A stretch of DNA of 64,000 bases from Antarctobacter heliothermus (GTDB taxonomy: Bacteria; Pseudomonadota; Alphaproteobacteria; Rhodobacterales; Rhodobacteraceae). Where the stretch lies: the NCBI RefSeq assembly GCF_002237555.1, contig NZ_CP022543.1:1-64000 (forward strand), in the 5' to 3' direction. A program made the position numbers and the translations under genes. Positions 35,197 to 43,042 of this stretch are shown here, one piece after another. Numbering within the stretch: position 1 is the stretch's first letter; each line of letters starts with the position of its first letter. Under the pieces are notes generated by a model. That model saw only the letters and a program-made list of their open reading frames with translations. It did no database searches and was not told where the DNA came from.

Positions 35197-36293
35197 TATG
35201 TTGTCTCCTTGTCTGGAAGGGGTAAGAGATGGATTTGTTCGGGGGCGGCGCTGACGGTGACCGGGCGGCCCACCTCCAACTGGCTGGCGCTCTCGGGGGC
35301 GACCAGCGCCCGGACCGGGCCGACCGCCGTCTCCACGTGAACCTCGTAGTGAACACCCAGATAGCGTTGCGATGTTACGCGGGCCGTGCCCGGTACCGCG
35401 TCTTCGTTCTGTGCAGTCAGGGTCAGCTTTTCCGCCCGCACGAACAGGGTGCCGCGCCCATCGGACTGCAGCCGTCCGGTGGCGGCCTGCTCGGACACCG
35501 ACAGATCGACACCGGGCACCCCGTCTAGGTCCAGCCCGCCTTTGCCGTTCGGGCGCAGGGCACCGCAGACAAGGTTGCCGCTGCCGATAAACTCGGCCGC
35601 CCAATGCGATGCCGGGGCGGCAAAGATATCCTGCGGGCCACCGACCTGTTCGATCACCCCGTCCCGCATGATGGCAATCTTGTCGGCCATCGCCATGGCC
35701 TCTTCCTGGTCGTGTGTCACGAAAACTGCCGTCACCCCCAACCGTTGCTGGATGCGCCGCAACTCGGTCTGCATCTCGATCCGCAGCTTTCGATCCAACG
35801 CGCCCAGAGGTTCATCCAGCAGCAACAGGTTCGGCTCGATCACCAGCGCACGAGCCAGCGCCACACGCTGCTGCTGCCCGCCGGAAAGCTGGCGCGGCCG
35901 CCGGTCCGCCAGGTGCGACAGCCCCACCAGATCAAGAGCCATGGTCGCCCGATCGGCCAGCTCGGCACGCGGGGTGCCGCGACATTTCAGTCCAAAGGCG
36001 ACGTTTCCCAGTGCCGTGAGGTGCGGGAACAGGGCGTAATGCTGGAAGACCATGCCGAGGTTCCGCTCGCGCGGGCGCAGGGGCATCATGTCCTTGCCGT
36101 CAACCTCGATGGCCCCGGCCTGTGGACGCTCGAACCCAGCGATTGACCGCAGAAGTGAGGTCTTGCCGCAGCCAGATGGACCAAGCAGCGCAAGAAACTG
36201 CCCGCTGTCCAGCGACAGGTCGATCCCCTTCAGCGCCTGAAACGTGCCATACCGAAGCTCGACGCCAGAAACCTCTAGGCTGGACGTGGTCAT
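35196..36293 (-). CDS. ABC transporter ATP-binding protein, PotA-like
   Basis: The 365-residue ATPase has Walker A 'GPSGCGKTSLLR', the Q-loop, signature 'LSGGQQQRVALARAL', Walker B 'LLLLDEPLGALD' and a switch His in 'VFVTHDQEEAM'. A C-terminal TOBE domain starts at about residue 280. It is the first gene of the reverse operon ATPase-SBP-permease-permease-SDR and is divergent from the luciferase-like monooxygenase. Confidence 0.93.
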   Translation of the reverse strand: MTTSSLEVSGVELRYGTFQALKGIDLSLDSGQFLALLGPSGCGKTSLLRSIAGFERPQAGAIEVDGKDMMPLRPRERNLGMVFQHYALFPHLTALGNVAFGLKCRGTPRAELADRATMALDLVGLSHLADRRPRQLSGGQQQRVALARALVIEPNLLLLDEPLGALDRKLRIEMQTELRRIQQRLGVTAVFVTHDQEEAMAMADKIAIMRDGVIEQVGGPQDIFAAPASHWAAEFIGSGNLVCGALRPNGKGGLDLDGVPGVDLSVSEQAATGRLQSDGRGTLFVRAEKLTLTAQNEDAVPGTARVTSQRYLGVHYEVHVETAVGPVRALVAPESASQLEVGRPVTVSAAPEQIHLLPLPDKETT

Positions 36294-36643
36294 GCGCGGG
36301 CTCCGCAGGGGAGTGTGCCGTGGAACGTGGTTTGGGGCATATGTCTGTGTCGTTCGCTTGGTTGTTGCAGGTCAGTGTCGTGTTGGCTTGCTGGAAGAAA
36401 ATCGCCAAACCATCAAAGTGTCAACTCTTTTTGGGACATAAGCCGGTCATCGCCACGAATGAGGTCAATATTCCCTGAATTTGGCCGAAATTTCGTGCAT
36501 ATGTTCATTTTTGTTGACACTATGATGAATGCCCCGGCAGATTGCGCCCGACAGTTCGCGTGGTGGTTTCACTTCCCTTTCGCTCCGCCTGCGCACCCTC
36601 CGTGCCGATCGAGTCGGCCAAGAACGTCAGAAGGAACCCCGTG
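36294..36643. promoter_or_regulatory. divergent promoter region with two candidate GntR operators
   Basis: GTGTCAACTC at 36418-36427 (reverse: GAGTTGACAC) faces the ATPase operon. TTGTTGACAC at 36511-36520 faces the monooxygenase operon and is followed immediately by TATGAT. Both match the TGTTGACA motif found at 26.2-26.3 kb and 42.8-42.9 kb. An in-frame extension of the monooxygenase to 36542 crosses this region but is unlikely to be translated. Confidence 0.6.
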
Positions 36644-37684
36644 ATGAAATATGGTATCTGGGCCCCCTTGCCCCATGTCGTGCGCCACGAACCGCGCATG
36701 GCTGCCGCGGTCAGCGACTTGCAGACCATTGGCAAAGGACAAGGCATGGCCGACGCGTCCTTCGAATTCGTCGTGGACGTAATCCGCCGCGCGGAGGATT
36801 TTGGCTTTGACGTCACGCTGATAGCCGAACGGCTGCAAGGCCCGGACCTGGAAAGCTGGGTGCTGGCCTCGGCGCTGGCACAGCGGACCTCGGCAATCAG
36901 GCTGATGGTCGCCGCCCATGCAGGTGTCGTGACGCCGCAAATGGTCGCTAAGATGGGGGCATCGCTGGATCGGGTCAGTGGCGGGCGCTTTTGCCTGAAC
37001 GTCATTGGCGGCTGGTGGAAGGAAGAGATTGATCTGTTCGGCAACGGCAACTGGCTGGATGACCCGGCCGAACGTGGTGCGCGGCTGACCGAGTTCGTCG
37101 ATGTCATGCGAGGGCTCTGGAGCAACGAAAATTTCCGTTTCGACGGCACCTACTACAGGGTGAACGAAGGCAGCCTGCCCATCCGCCCGGTGCGGCCGGG
37201 TGGGCCGGAGTTGTATGCCGCCGGTCGGTCCGAGGCCAGTCGCGACATGTCCGCCAGCCGCTGCGACACTTGGTTCGCTGGCGTGACCGAAGGTCGTGAC
37301 GCCTTCGAGGAAAACCTTGCCGGTCTTCGTGACGATGTTGCAGCGATGCAGGCCCGCGCCAAGGGCCATGGCCGGAAGCTGGGCGTGGGTTTGAGCGCCC
37401 ATGTCATCTGCCGCCCCACCATGGCCGAGGCCCTGCGTGAGGCCGAGGCACTGGAGGAATACGGCCAACGTGATCGCATTGCCAGCATCGCAGCGCGCGC
37501 CCTCGCCCCCGGCCTTGTGGGCACACCCGAATTGCTGGCCGAACGAATTCGCGCCTACGAGGCGGCAGGCGTCGATCTGCTCATGTTGCGGTTCTCTCCA
37601 ATGCTGGAAGAGCTCGAGGTTTTTGGGAACACCGTCCTGCCGCTGGTGCCGCCAAAGAGTGCCTCCGCCGGGAACGTGTCATGA
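36644..37684 (+). CDS. LLM-class flavin-dependent monooxygenase
   Basis: The 346-residue TIM-barrel flavoenzyme is of the bacterial luciferase family. It shows the N-terminal 'MKYGIWAPLPHVV', 'LAQRTSAIRLMVAAHAGVVTPQMVAKMGASLDRVSGGRFCLNVIGGWW' in sequence, and 'ELYAAGRSEASRD'. The 'GGWWKEE' region resembles dimethylsulfone (SfnG) and pyrimidine (RutA) monooxygenases. It would use FMNH2 and O2 to open a ring or cleave a C-N or C-S bond. The ATG at 36644 has AAGGAA upstream. It overlaps the SDR gene (ATGA). No flavin reductase gene is nearby. Confidence 0.85.
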   Translation: MKYGIWAPLPHVVRHEPRMAAAVSDLQTIGKGQGMADASFEFVVDVIRRAEDFGFDVTLIAERLQGPDLESWVLASALAQRTSAIRLMVAAHAGVVTPQMVAKMGASLDRVSGGRFCLNVIGGWWKEEIDLFGNGNWLDDPAERGARLTEFVDVMRGLWSNENFRFDGTYYRVNEGSLPIRPVRPGGPELYAAGRSEASRDMSASRCDTWFAGVTEGRDAFEENLAGLRDDVAAMQARAKGHGRKLGVGLSAHVICRPTMAEALREAEALEEYGQRDRIASIAARALAPGLVGTPELLAERIRAYEAAGVDLLMLRFSPMLEELEVFGNTVLPLVPPKSASAGNVS

Positions 37685-38388
37685 ATGCTACTGAAACGGC
37701 GTGCCACGCAGTGGTGACGGGCAGCTCATCGGGGATCGGTCTGGCAGTCAGCACTGCACTTCTGAATGCGGGCTGGCGCGTAACTGGACTGGACCGCGCC
37801 GCCCCCGCACTGTCGCACGAAGGTTTCGCTGCCCGGCAACTGGACCTGCTGGACGATGACGCGCTGGAAACCACGCTGGCTGAACTGGAAGGCGTCACCG
37901 GAATCGTCCATTCAGCCGGTATCGTGCGGACCGGACGGATCGACGAGGCCCGCCGAGCAGAGGCCGACGGCATGTGGGCGCTTCATGTTGGCGTGGCCAT
38001 GACCCTTGGTCGCGTCCTTGCTCCGCGCTTGCCGGACGGGCGCGGACGGATCGTCGCCTTGTCCAGCCGTGGTGCACTGGGTCGGCCGGGTCGCGGTGCC
38101 TATGCAGCCACGAAAGCGGCTCTGAACGGTTTGGTGCGCAGCTGGGCGCTGGAGCTCGCCCCGCGCGGGATCACCGCCAACCTCGTGGCGCCAGGTGCGA
38201 CGGACACACCGATGCTTACCGATCCTTCCCGAGGCGAACCCGCCGTCGTGCAGAACCCTATAGGCCGTGTGATCCGCCCCGAAGAAGTCGCGGCAACCGT
38301 TGCCTTCCTGCTGAGCCCGCCCGCCGGAGCGATCACGGGGCAGGTTCTGCACGTCTGCGGTGGCTCATCGCTTGTCGCACCCAGCTGA
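37681..38388 (+). CDS. SDR family oxidoreductase
   Basis: The 235-residue short-chain dehydrogenase has 'VVTGSSSGIGLAVSTALL', 'GIVHSAGIVRTGR', Ser in 'IVALSSRGALGRPG' and the active-site pair in 'YAATKAALNGLVRSW'. 'LDRAAP' after strand 2 suggests NAD(H). It overlaps the monooxygenase gene, so it likely oxidises the monooxygenase product or a side-chain alcohol. It is not closely similar to the SDR at 31597. Confidence 0.85.
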   Translation: MNATETACHAVVTGSSSGIGLAVSTALLNAGWRVTGLDRAAPALSHEGFAARQLDLLDDDALETTLAELEGVTGIVHSAGIVRTGRIDEARRAEADGMWALHVGVAMTLGRVLAPRLPDGRGRIVALSSRGALGRPGRGAYAATKAALNGLVRSWALELAPRGITANLVAPGATDTPMLTDPSRGEPAVVQNPIGRVIRPEEVAATVAFLLSPPAGAITGQVLHVCGGSSLVAPS

Positions 38389-38772
38389 CGGCCTGCAACT
38401 TCCCGGCCTGCAGTGGCAGGATGACGGGCAACGCGAGCGGGATTATCAGGCGTTGATCAAACCTAGATTTCGATGGTCTTGCCAACTGGAAAACTCATGA
38501 TTTCCCGTGTTGTTCCATGAGCTTGTACAACGCGGCGCGCAAGGTTGATTCCGGGATGTGGCGCTGAAACTCAAGCTGCACGCGTTTGCCGCGCCGCCGC
38601 ATCTGTACGCTGCCCTGTTCATCACTCGGGTTAAAGACCCTGTCGACAGCGTTGCGGGTGCGGGGCGGCCTGGCCGCGTCCTGTTCACCTCAGGAGGTGG
38701 CCGGCCAGCACCCCAGCGCTCGCTTCCCGGTGCCGAGAAGGGCACCGGGACGGAGGCTGTATTAGTTGTGGG
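38389..38772 (-). other. intergenic stretch with an unidentified coding-like remnant
   Basis: On the minus strand about 62 codons without a stop end at TGA 38495. They read 'RTRNAVDRVFNPSDEQGS', then 'RRRGKRVQLEFQRHIPEST', and finish 'LYKLMEQHGKS'. The composition looks like real protein, perhaps the C-terminus of a DNA-binding protein, but I cannot assign a family. An upstream in-frame TGA and the lack of a start suggest a remnant. It sits between the end of one operon and the terminator of the next. Confidence 0.3.
38725..38750 (-). terminator. hairpin after the second binding protein gene
   Basis: A perfect 10-bp stem, TCCCGGTGCC with GGCACCGGGA, has a 6-nt loop and lies 23 bases past the stop of the binding protein gene. 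No clear T-run follows. Confidence 0.55.
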
Positions 38773-39804
38773 TCAGCCGATCTCGCGGACCCAGAGGTCG
38801 ACCAATTCATCCTTTTGCGGCAGGATAACGTTCCAATCCATCTCGCGGATGCCGTTAACCGTCTCCGCGCCCATAAGGAGCTTGGAGTCGAGTTCTGCTG
38901 GGGCCTCGACCTTGCTGTTGGTGGGGCTGTAAAGGCCCTTGAGAAACTTCGACTGGTACTCCGCGCCAAGCGCGTTGTTTACCCAAGCGATCGCGCCCTC
39001 GACGTTCTGGCAGGTCTTCGGGATCTGGTATCCGGTGCGCTGACCCCACAGGCCCTCCTTCGGCGTCGCGCGCGCCAGATTCAGGCCCGAGTCGATCAAC
39101 TGCTGGCCACGGTGGCTGTAGAACAGCGCGGCGTCGACTTCCTGTTGCTGGAACATGCTGCGGCCTTCGGACACGTTCTTGTAGACCTTGAACTTCTTCA
39201 GGCTCTTGATCGCCTCGATCCCGGGCTTGAGATTGGTGGCGCTGCCGCCGTGCAGTACCGCTGCGATATAGAGGAAGGTCAGGCCATAGGCCTGCGAGAT
39301 ATGCGGAACGCCGACAACGATGTCATTGGTCCAAAGGTCCATCCAGGACTCGACGGTCGGCAGCTTCGACTTGTCGTGCACCAGCGCATACTGATAGACG
39401 ATCGCGCCATAGTTCGCGGTCTGAGGCGGCAGCGAGCTGCCATAGACATCCATGGCATTGGGCATCTTCGAGGACTGGTCGTCCAGCCAAAGATGCTGGC
39501 CCTGGAAGGCAATCGGGTTGTCGAGCGTAACCACGTCATAGACCGGGCGGTCCCGTGCAACGATCAGCTTTGGCAGCATCTGCACGTCGTCCTCGACGGT
39601 GAATACCACCTCGATGTTATGCTTGGCTTCGAAGTCGGGGATGACCTCTTGGCGCAGGATTTCCTCGTAAGCGCCGCCGAAGCACTGGAATTGCAGCCTG
39701 GATTTCGCCTGCGCGATGGCAGGGGTCGAAAGCAGCGGCAGGGCGGTGGCGCCAAGCGCACCGCCCAGGAACGTGCGGCGGTTGAAATCGAATGTGGAAG
39801 ACAT
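38773..39804 (-). CDS. ABC transporter substrate-binding protein 2, PotD-like, Tat signal
   Basis: The 343-residue protein has the twin-arginine signal 'NRRTFLGGALGATALPLL' with cleavage after 'AIA'. Mature parts parallel the first binding protein: 'FQCFGGAYEEILRQEVIPDF', 'GVPHISQAYGLTFLYIAA' and 'WGQRTGYQIPK'. The ATG at 39804 is preferred to an in-frame start at 39849, which would overlap the permease gene and precede the signal. It is the last gene of the operon, whereas in the other transporter the binding protein is second. Confidence 0.88.
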   Translation of the reverse strand: MSSTFDFNRRTFLGGALGATALPLLSTPAIAQAKSRLQFQCFGGAYEEILRQEVIPDFEAKHNIEVVFTVEDDVQMLPKLIVARDRPVYDVVTLDNPIAFQGQHLWLDDQSSKMPNAMDVYGSSLPPQTANYGAIVYQYALVHDKSKLPTVESWMDLWTNDIVVGVPHISQAYGLTFLYIAAVLHGGSATNLKPGIEAIKSLKKFKVYKNVSEGRSMFQQQEVDAALFYSHRGQQLIDSGLNLARATPKEGLWGQRTGYQIPKTCQNVEGAIAWVNNALGAEYQSKFLKGLYSPTNSKVEAPAELDSKLLMGAETVNGIREMDWNVILPQKDELVDLWVREIG

Positions 39805-39845
39805 GGCAGGAAAACTCCGTTTTTTGAGAGGGAAGGGAAGATTCG

Positions 39846-40628
39846 TCACTTGGCAAAGGCACGGTCGATCCCGAAGACCCGCTGCAGAAGGGCCACCAGC
39901 ACGAAGGCCGAGAGGATCAGGATGGTGGAAATCGCCGCAATCACGGGTTCCACCGAGAATTCGATATAGGTGAAGATCCGGATCGGCAGCGGCATGATCT
40001 CGGGGTTGCTGAAGAAGATCGACATCGTCACCTCGTCGAAGCTGACGATGAAGACGAAGGCCAGTCCAGCGCAGATCGACGGCACGATGGATGGCAGCAG
40101 CACCCGGAACAGCACCCGCGTGCGGCTGGCCCCAAGGCTTTCGGCCGCCTCTAAAATCGAGTTCGGCACACTTTCCAGCCCTGCGGCCACGGTGCGGATG
40201 AAGAACGGCACGGTGATCAGGATATGTCCGATGACGATACCGACCAGCGGCGCGTCGAGGCCCGAGGCATAATAGATCTGCAGCAGCGCGATGCCCGACA
40301 CGATGGCTGGCAGGGTCAACGGTGCCATGACCATGCTGCGCAGGATTGTCTGCGCCCGGGTCGAGCCCATCCGTAGCCCAAGAGCAGTGGGGATGCCAAT
40401 CAGCGCGGCACCGGCCATGGTGGCAACCGCGATCATCAGGCTGTCGAACAGCGCGTCAATGAAGCCGCCGGCCGACATCGCCTCGACATACCAGTGCAAG
40501 GTGAAACCGCGCGGCGGGAAGGTCACGAAGTCGGTCGTGGTGAAGGAGCTTCCGACGATGATCAGCAGCGGCGCGACCAAGAAGACGATCGAAAGTAGGG
40601 CGATCACGGATATGATGCGGCGGACCAT
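39846..40628 (-). CDS. ABC transporter permease 2, PotC-like
   Basis: The 260-residue six-helix permease has the EAA loop 'SILEAAESLGASRTRVLFRVLLPSIVPS'. Its N-terminal 'GSSFTTTDFVTFPPRGFTLHWYVEA' matches PotC. It begins one base after the PotB-like stop, so the two are translated together. It is a paralogue of 32357-33154. Confidence 0.9.
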   Translation of the reverse strand: MVRRIISVIALLSIVFLVAPLLIIVGSSFTTTDFVTFPPRGFTLHWYVEAMSAGGFIDALFDSLMIAVATMAGAALIGIPTALGLRMGSTRAQTILRSMVMAPLTLPAIVSGIALLQIYYASGLDAPLVGIVIGHILITVPFFIRTVAAGLESVPNSILEAAESLGASRTRVLFRVLLPSIVPSICAGLAFVFIVSFDEVTMSIFFSNPEIMPLPIRIFTYIEFSVEPVIAAISTILILSAFVLVALLQRVFGIDRAFAK

Positions 40629-40629
40629 C

Positions 40630-41526
40630 TCATTTCTCCCGGAACAGAAAGCCGTGCAGCATGATCACGGCGAAGTTCAGAGCCAGCAGCACGAAGACAA
40701 GGGCCGCCCCGACGGGCCAGTTCATCGAGAAGGTGAACTTCTGGTAGATGATCGTGCTGATCGTCGAGAAGCGGTTCCCCCCCAGAAGCTGCGGCGTCAC
40801 GAAGGCACTGATGACGGTGCAGAACACCAGCAGGCTGCCCGCGCCGATCCCTTGCATGCACAATGGAATATGCACCCGGACCAGCATCTTCAGCGTACTG
40901 GCCCCCAGGCTTTCGCCGGCTTCGAACAGGCCCTTGTCCAGTTTCTCCATCACGCTGACAAGGCTCAGGACCATCAGCGGCAGGCTGAGGTGGACAAGGC
41001 CGATGGCCACCGAGATGAAGTTGCCGTTGATCGGTAGCGGCGTGTCGATCAGCCCGATCGAGGACAGCACCTTGTTGATCACCCCGTTGTCGCCCAACAG
41101 CACCAGCCAAGCGTAGGTGCGCACCACCACGTTCACCAGCAGCGGCGTCATTGTCAGGATCAGCAGGACCGACTTGGCCGTCTTGCCTGCGGCCACGATC
41201 CGCATCGCCAGAGGATAGCCCATCAGCAACGAGACCAGCGTGACGAACAGCCCCAGCCCGATCGTCTGGGCCAGCAAGCCCAGGTAGTAGCCGTCGGTCA
41301 GGATACCGACATAGTTCTGCAGTCCCAGATCGGGCACATAAAGCAGGGACGAGCTGTAGCGGGTCAGGCTCAGCCAGAAGATGTAGCAATAGGGGATCAG
41401 CAGGAAGAGCGCATAAAAGGTCGTGATGGGCGACATCAGGGTCGACATCCGACCGCGGGGCGGCAGTCGCATCCCGTCCGCGCGACGCGGGCGACTGGCT
41501 GTTTGCGGTTGGGTGGCCATGGTCAT
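40630..41526 (-). CDS. ABC transporter permease 2, PotB-like
   Basis: The 298-residue permease has a basic cytoplasmic N-terminus (about 30 residues), six predicted helices and the EAA loop 'GLFEAGESLGASTLKMLVRVHIPLCMQGIG'. It starts 40 bases after the ATPase stop. It is a paralogue of 33154-34074; the two transporters probably arose by cluster duplication and gene re-ordering. Confidence 0.9.
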   Translation of the reverse strand: MTMATQPQTASRPRRADGMRLPPRGRMSTLMSPITTFYALFLLIPYCYIFWLSLTRYSSSLLYVPDLGLQNYVGILTDGYYLGLLAQTIGLGLFVTLVSLLMGYPLAMRIVAAGKTAKSVLLILTMTPLLVNVVVRTYAWLVLLGDNGVINKVLSSIGLIDTPLPINGNFISVAIGLVHLSLPLMVLSLVSVMEKLDKGLFEAGESLGASTLKMLVRVHIPLCMQGIGAGSLLVFCTVISAFVTPQLLGGNRFSTISTIIYQKFTFSMNWPVGAALVFVLLALNFAVIMLHGFLFREK

Positions 41527-41566
41527 GGGATAATCCGAGGGTTAGTGCGTTGGGCCGGGGCCGGTC

Positions 41567-42694
41567 TCAGTCGTCGGGCAGCCAAGTTCCGCCGCCGGGA
41601 GCCGCGGCCAGCCGGACAGAATCTCCGACATCGAAGTCACCCAGCCGGTTGATCGGCAGCTGCGCGCGCAGTTGCAGCTCGCCACAGGCGATCAGCAGGT
41701 CGAGCGCCATGCCGTTCGGGCGGATTGAGACCACCCGATAGGGCGTAGCCTCGGGCGTCGTCGTCACTTCCAGATGGTGCGCAGGAAGCAGCAGCTTGGC
41801 GCGCGCCCGGTCGACACCGGTCGGGGCCTTCGCCCCGGCTGTAAATCCGCCGGGAAGTTGAACGGACCAGCGGTCACCGTCGGCGCGAACCTCGCCCGAC
41901 AACAGGTTGCCGGCGTCGATGAACTTTCCGACCCAGGCGGTCGCGGGGCGGGCGAACAGCTCGTAGGGCGTTGCGATTTGCTGGATCCGGCCGTCGCGCA
42001 TGACGACGATGCGGTCCGCCATCGCCACGGCCTCGTCCTGGTCGTGGGTGACGAAGATCGCGGTGATACCAAGGCTGCGCTGAAGCTCTTTCAGTTCGAA
42101 CTGCATCCGGCTGCGCAATTGCTTGTCGAGCGCGCCAAGCGGTTCGTCGAGCAGCAGAAGCGATGGTTCGAAGGCGATTGCGCGGGCCAGCGCGACGCGC
42201 TGTTGTTGCCCGCCGGACAGCTCGCGCGGGCGACGATCCGCAAATTCGGCCAGCCGCACCTTGTCGAGCGCCGCCAAGGAACGCGTGTCGATCTCGCTTG
42301 TCGACAGTCGCCGGCATTCCAGTCCGAACCCGACATTTTTACGCACCGTCATGTGAGGGAATAGCGCGTAGTTCTGGAACACGATGCCAATGTTGCGCTG
42401 GCGCGGCTGCAGATCTGCCACATCCTTGCCATTGAGGACGATGCGGCCTTCTTGCGGCAGATTGAACCCGGCGATTGAGCGCAACAAGGACGTCTTTCCG
42501 CAGCCCGAGGGCCCGAGCAGAGCGACAAACTCGCGTGCGCAGACATCAAGGTTGATCTCGTCCAGCGCCGTCACATCGCCATAGCGTAGCCCGACGTTCT
42601 CGATCTTTAGCATTTCGGGTGACGCCAAGCTGTTGACTCCCTGCGGTTTCAATTTCGTGTCCGTCATCTGGTTTCGTTCATCAAACATCTTCAC
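41567..42694 (-). CDS. ABC transporter ATP-binding protein 2, PotA-like
   Basis: The ATPase has Walker A 'GPSGCGKTSLLRSIAGF', signature 'LSGGQQQRVALARAIA', Walker B 'LLLLDEPLGALDKQL', switch His in 'IFVTHDQDEAVAM' and a C-terminal TOBE domain. The start is uncertain. The GTG at 42694 gives 375 residues; ATGs at 42688 and 42667 are alternatives, and the domain itself begins about 30 residues in. It is the first gene of the operon ATPase-PotB-PotC-SBP and diverges from the decarboxylase operon. Confidence 0.9.
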   Translation of the reverse strand: MKMFDERNQMTDTKLKPQGVNSLASPEMLKIENVGLRYGDVTALDEINLDVCAREFVALLGPSGCGKTSLLRSIAGFNLPQEGRIVLNGKDVADLQPRQRNIGIVFQNYALFPHMTVRKNVGFGLECRRLSTSEIDTRSLAALDKVRLAEFADRRPRELSGGQQQRVALARAIAFEPSLLLLDEPLGALDKQLRSRMQFELKELQRSLGITAIFVTHDQDEAVAMADRIVVMRDGRIQQIATPYELFARPATAWVGKFIDAGNLLSGEVRADGDRWSVQLPGGFTAGAKAPTGVDRARAKLLLPAHHLEVTTTPEATPYRVVSIRPNGMALDLLIACGELQLRAQLPINRLGDFDVGDSVRLAAAPGGGTWLPDD

Positions 42695-43042
42695 TGCTCA
42701 GGCTCTGTCGGGGTGGGGCAGGGGCCGTGCCCCCACGAAGGAAACCGTCGTGTTGCGTTCAGTCTAAGGGCAGAGATCGCAATTCTGTCAACACTTTTTG
42801 ATCTCACATCCCTTGCCGAGGTGAAATTTTCCACAAAATGGCGAATTTCCGCAATTTTTGGCTCCGAGATTCCGTCGCTTCTCGGCAAAAAGGCAGTTTC
42901 TGTAAAAAGTGTTGACATAACGGGGGTGCGGCTCGATATTCCAGGTGTCCGCCAGTGGCGCGGACGCGCGCAGAAACTGCGAGGCCGAGTTGGTCGAACT
43001 TACTCCCCCCAAGCCGGACAGCCCCGGCCCCACGAGGCAGTC
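42695..43042. promoter_or_regulatory. divergent promoter region with two candidate GntR operators
   Basis: CTGTCAACAC at 42785-42794 and GTGTTGACAT at 42909-42918 form an inverted pair of the TGTTGACA motif. Both are embedded in the longer match AAAAAGTGTTGACA (42904-42917 and complement at 42786-42799). The right copy supplies a -35 TTGACA (42912-42917) 17 bases from GATATT (42935-42940). That predicts a leader of about 95 nt for the decarboxylase mRNA. The region between the sites is AT-rich. Confidence 0.65.

Noticed and set aside
34276..35340. 354-codon plus-strand open frame
   Set aside because: Antisense shadow of the PotD-like binding protein; no motif or ribosome binding site.
38815..39969. 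384-codon plus-strand open frame
   Set aside because: Antisense shadow of the second binding protein.
42713..43042. N-terminal extension of decarboxylase 1
   Set aside because: It crosses the predicted promoter and operators, and the decarboxylase homology begins after 43043.
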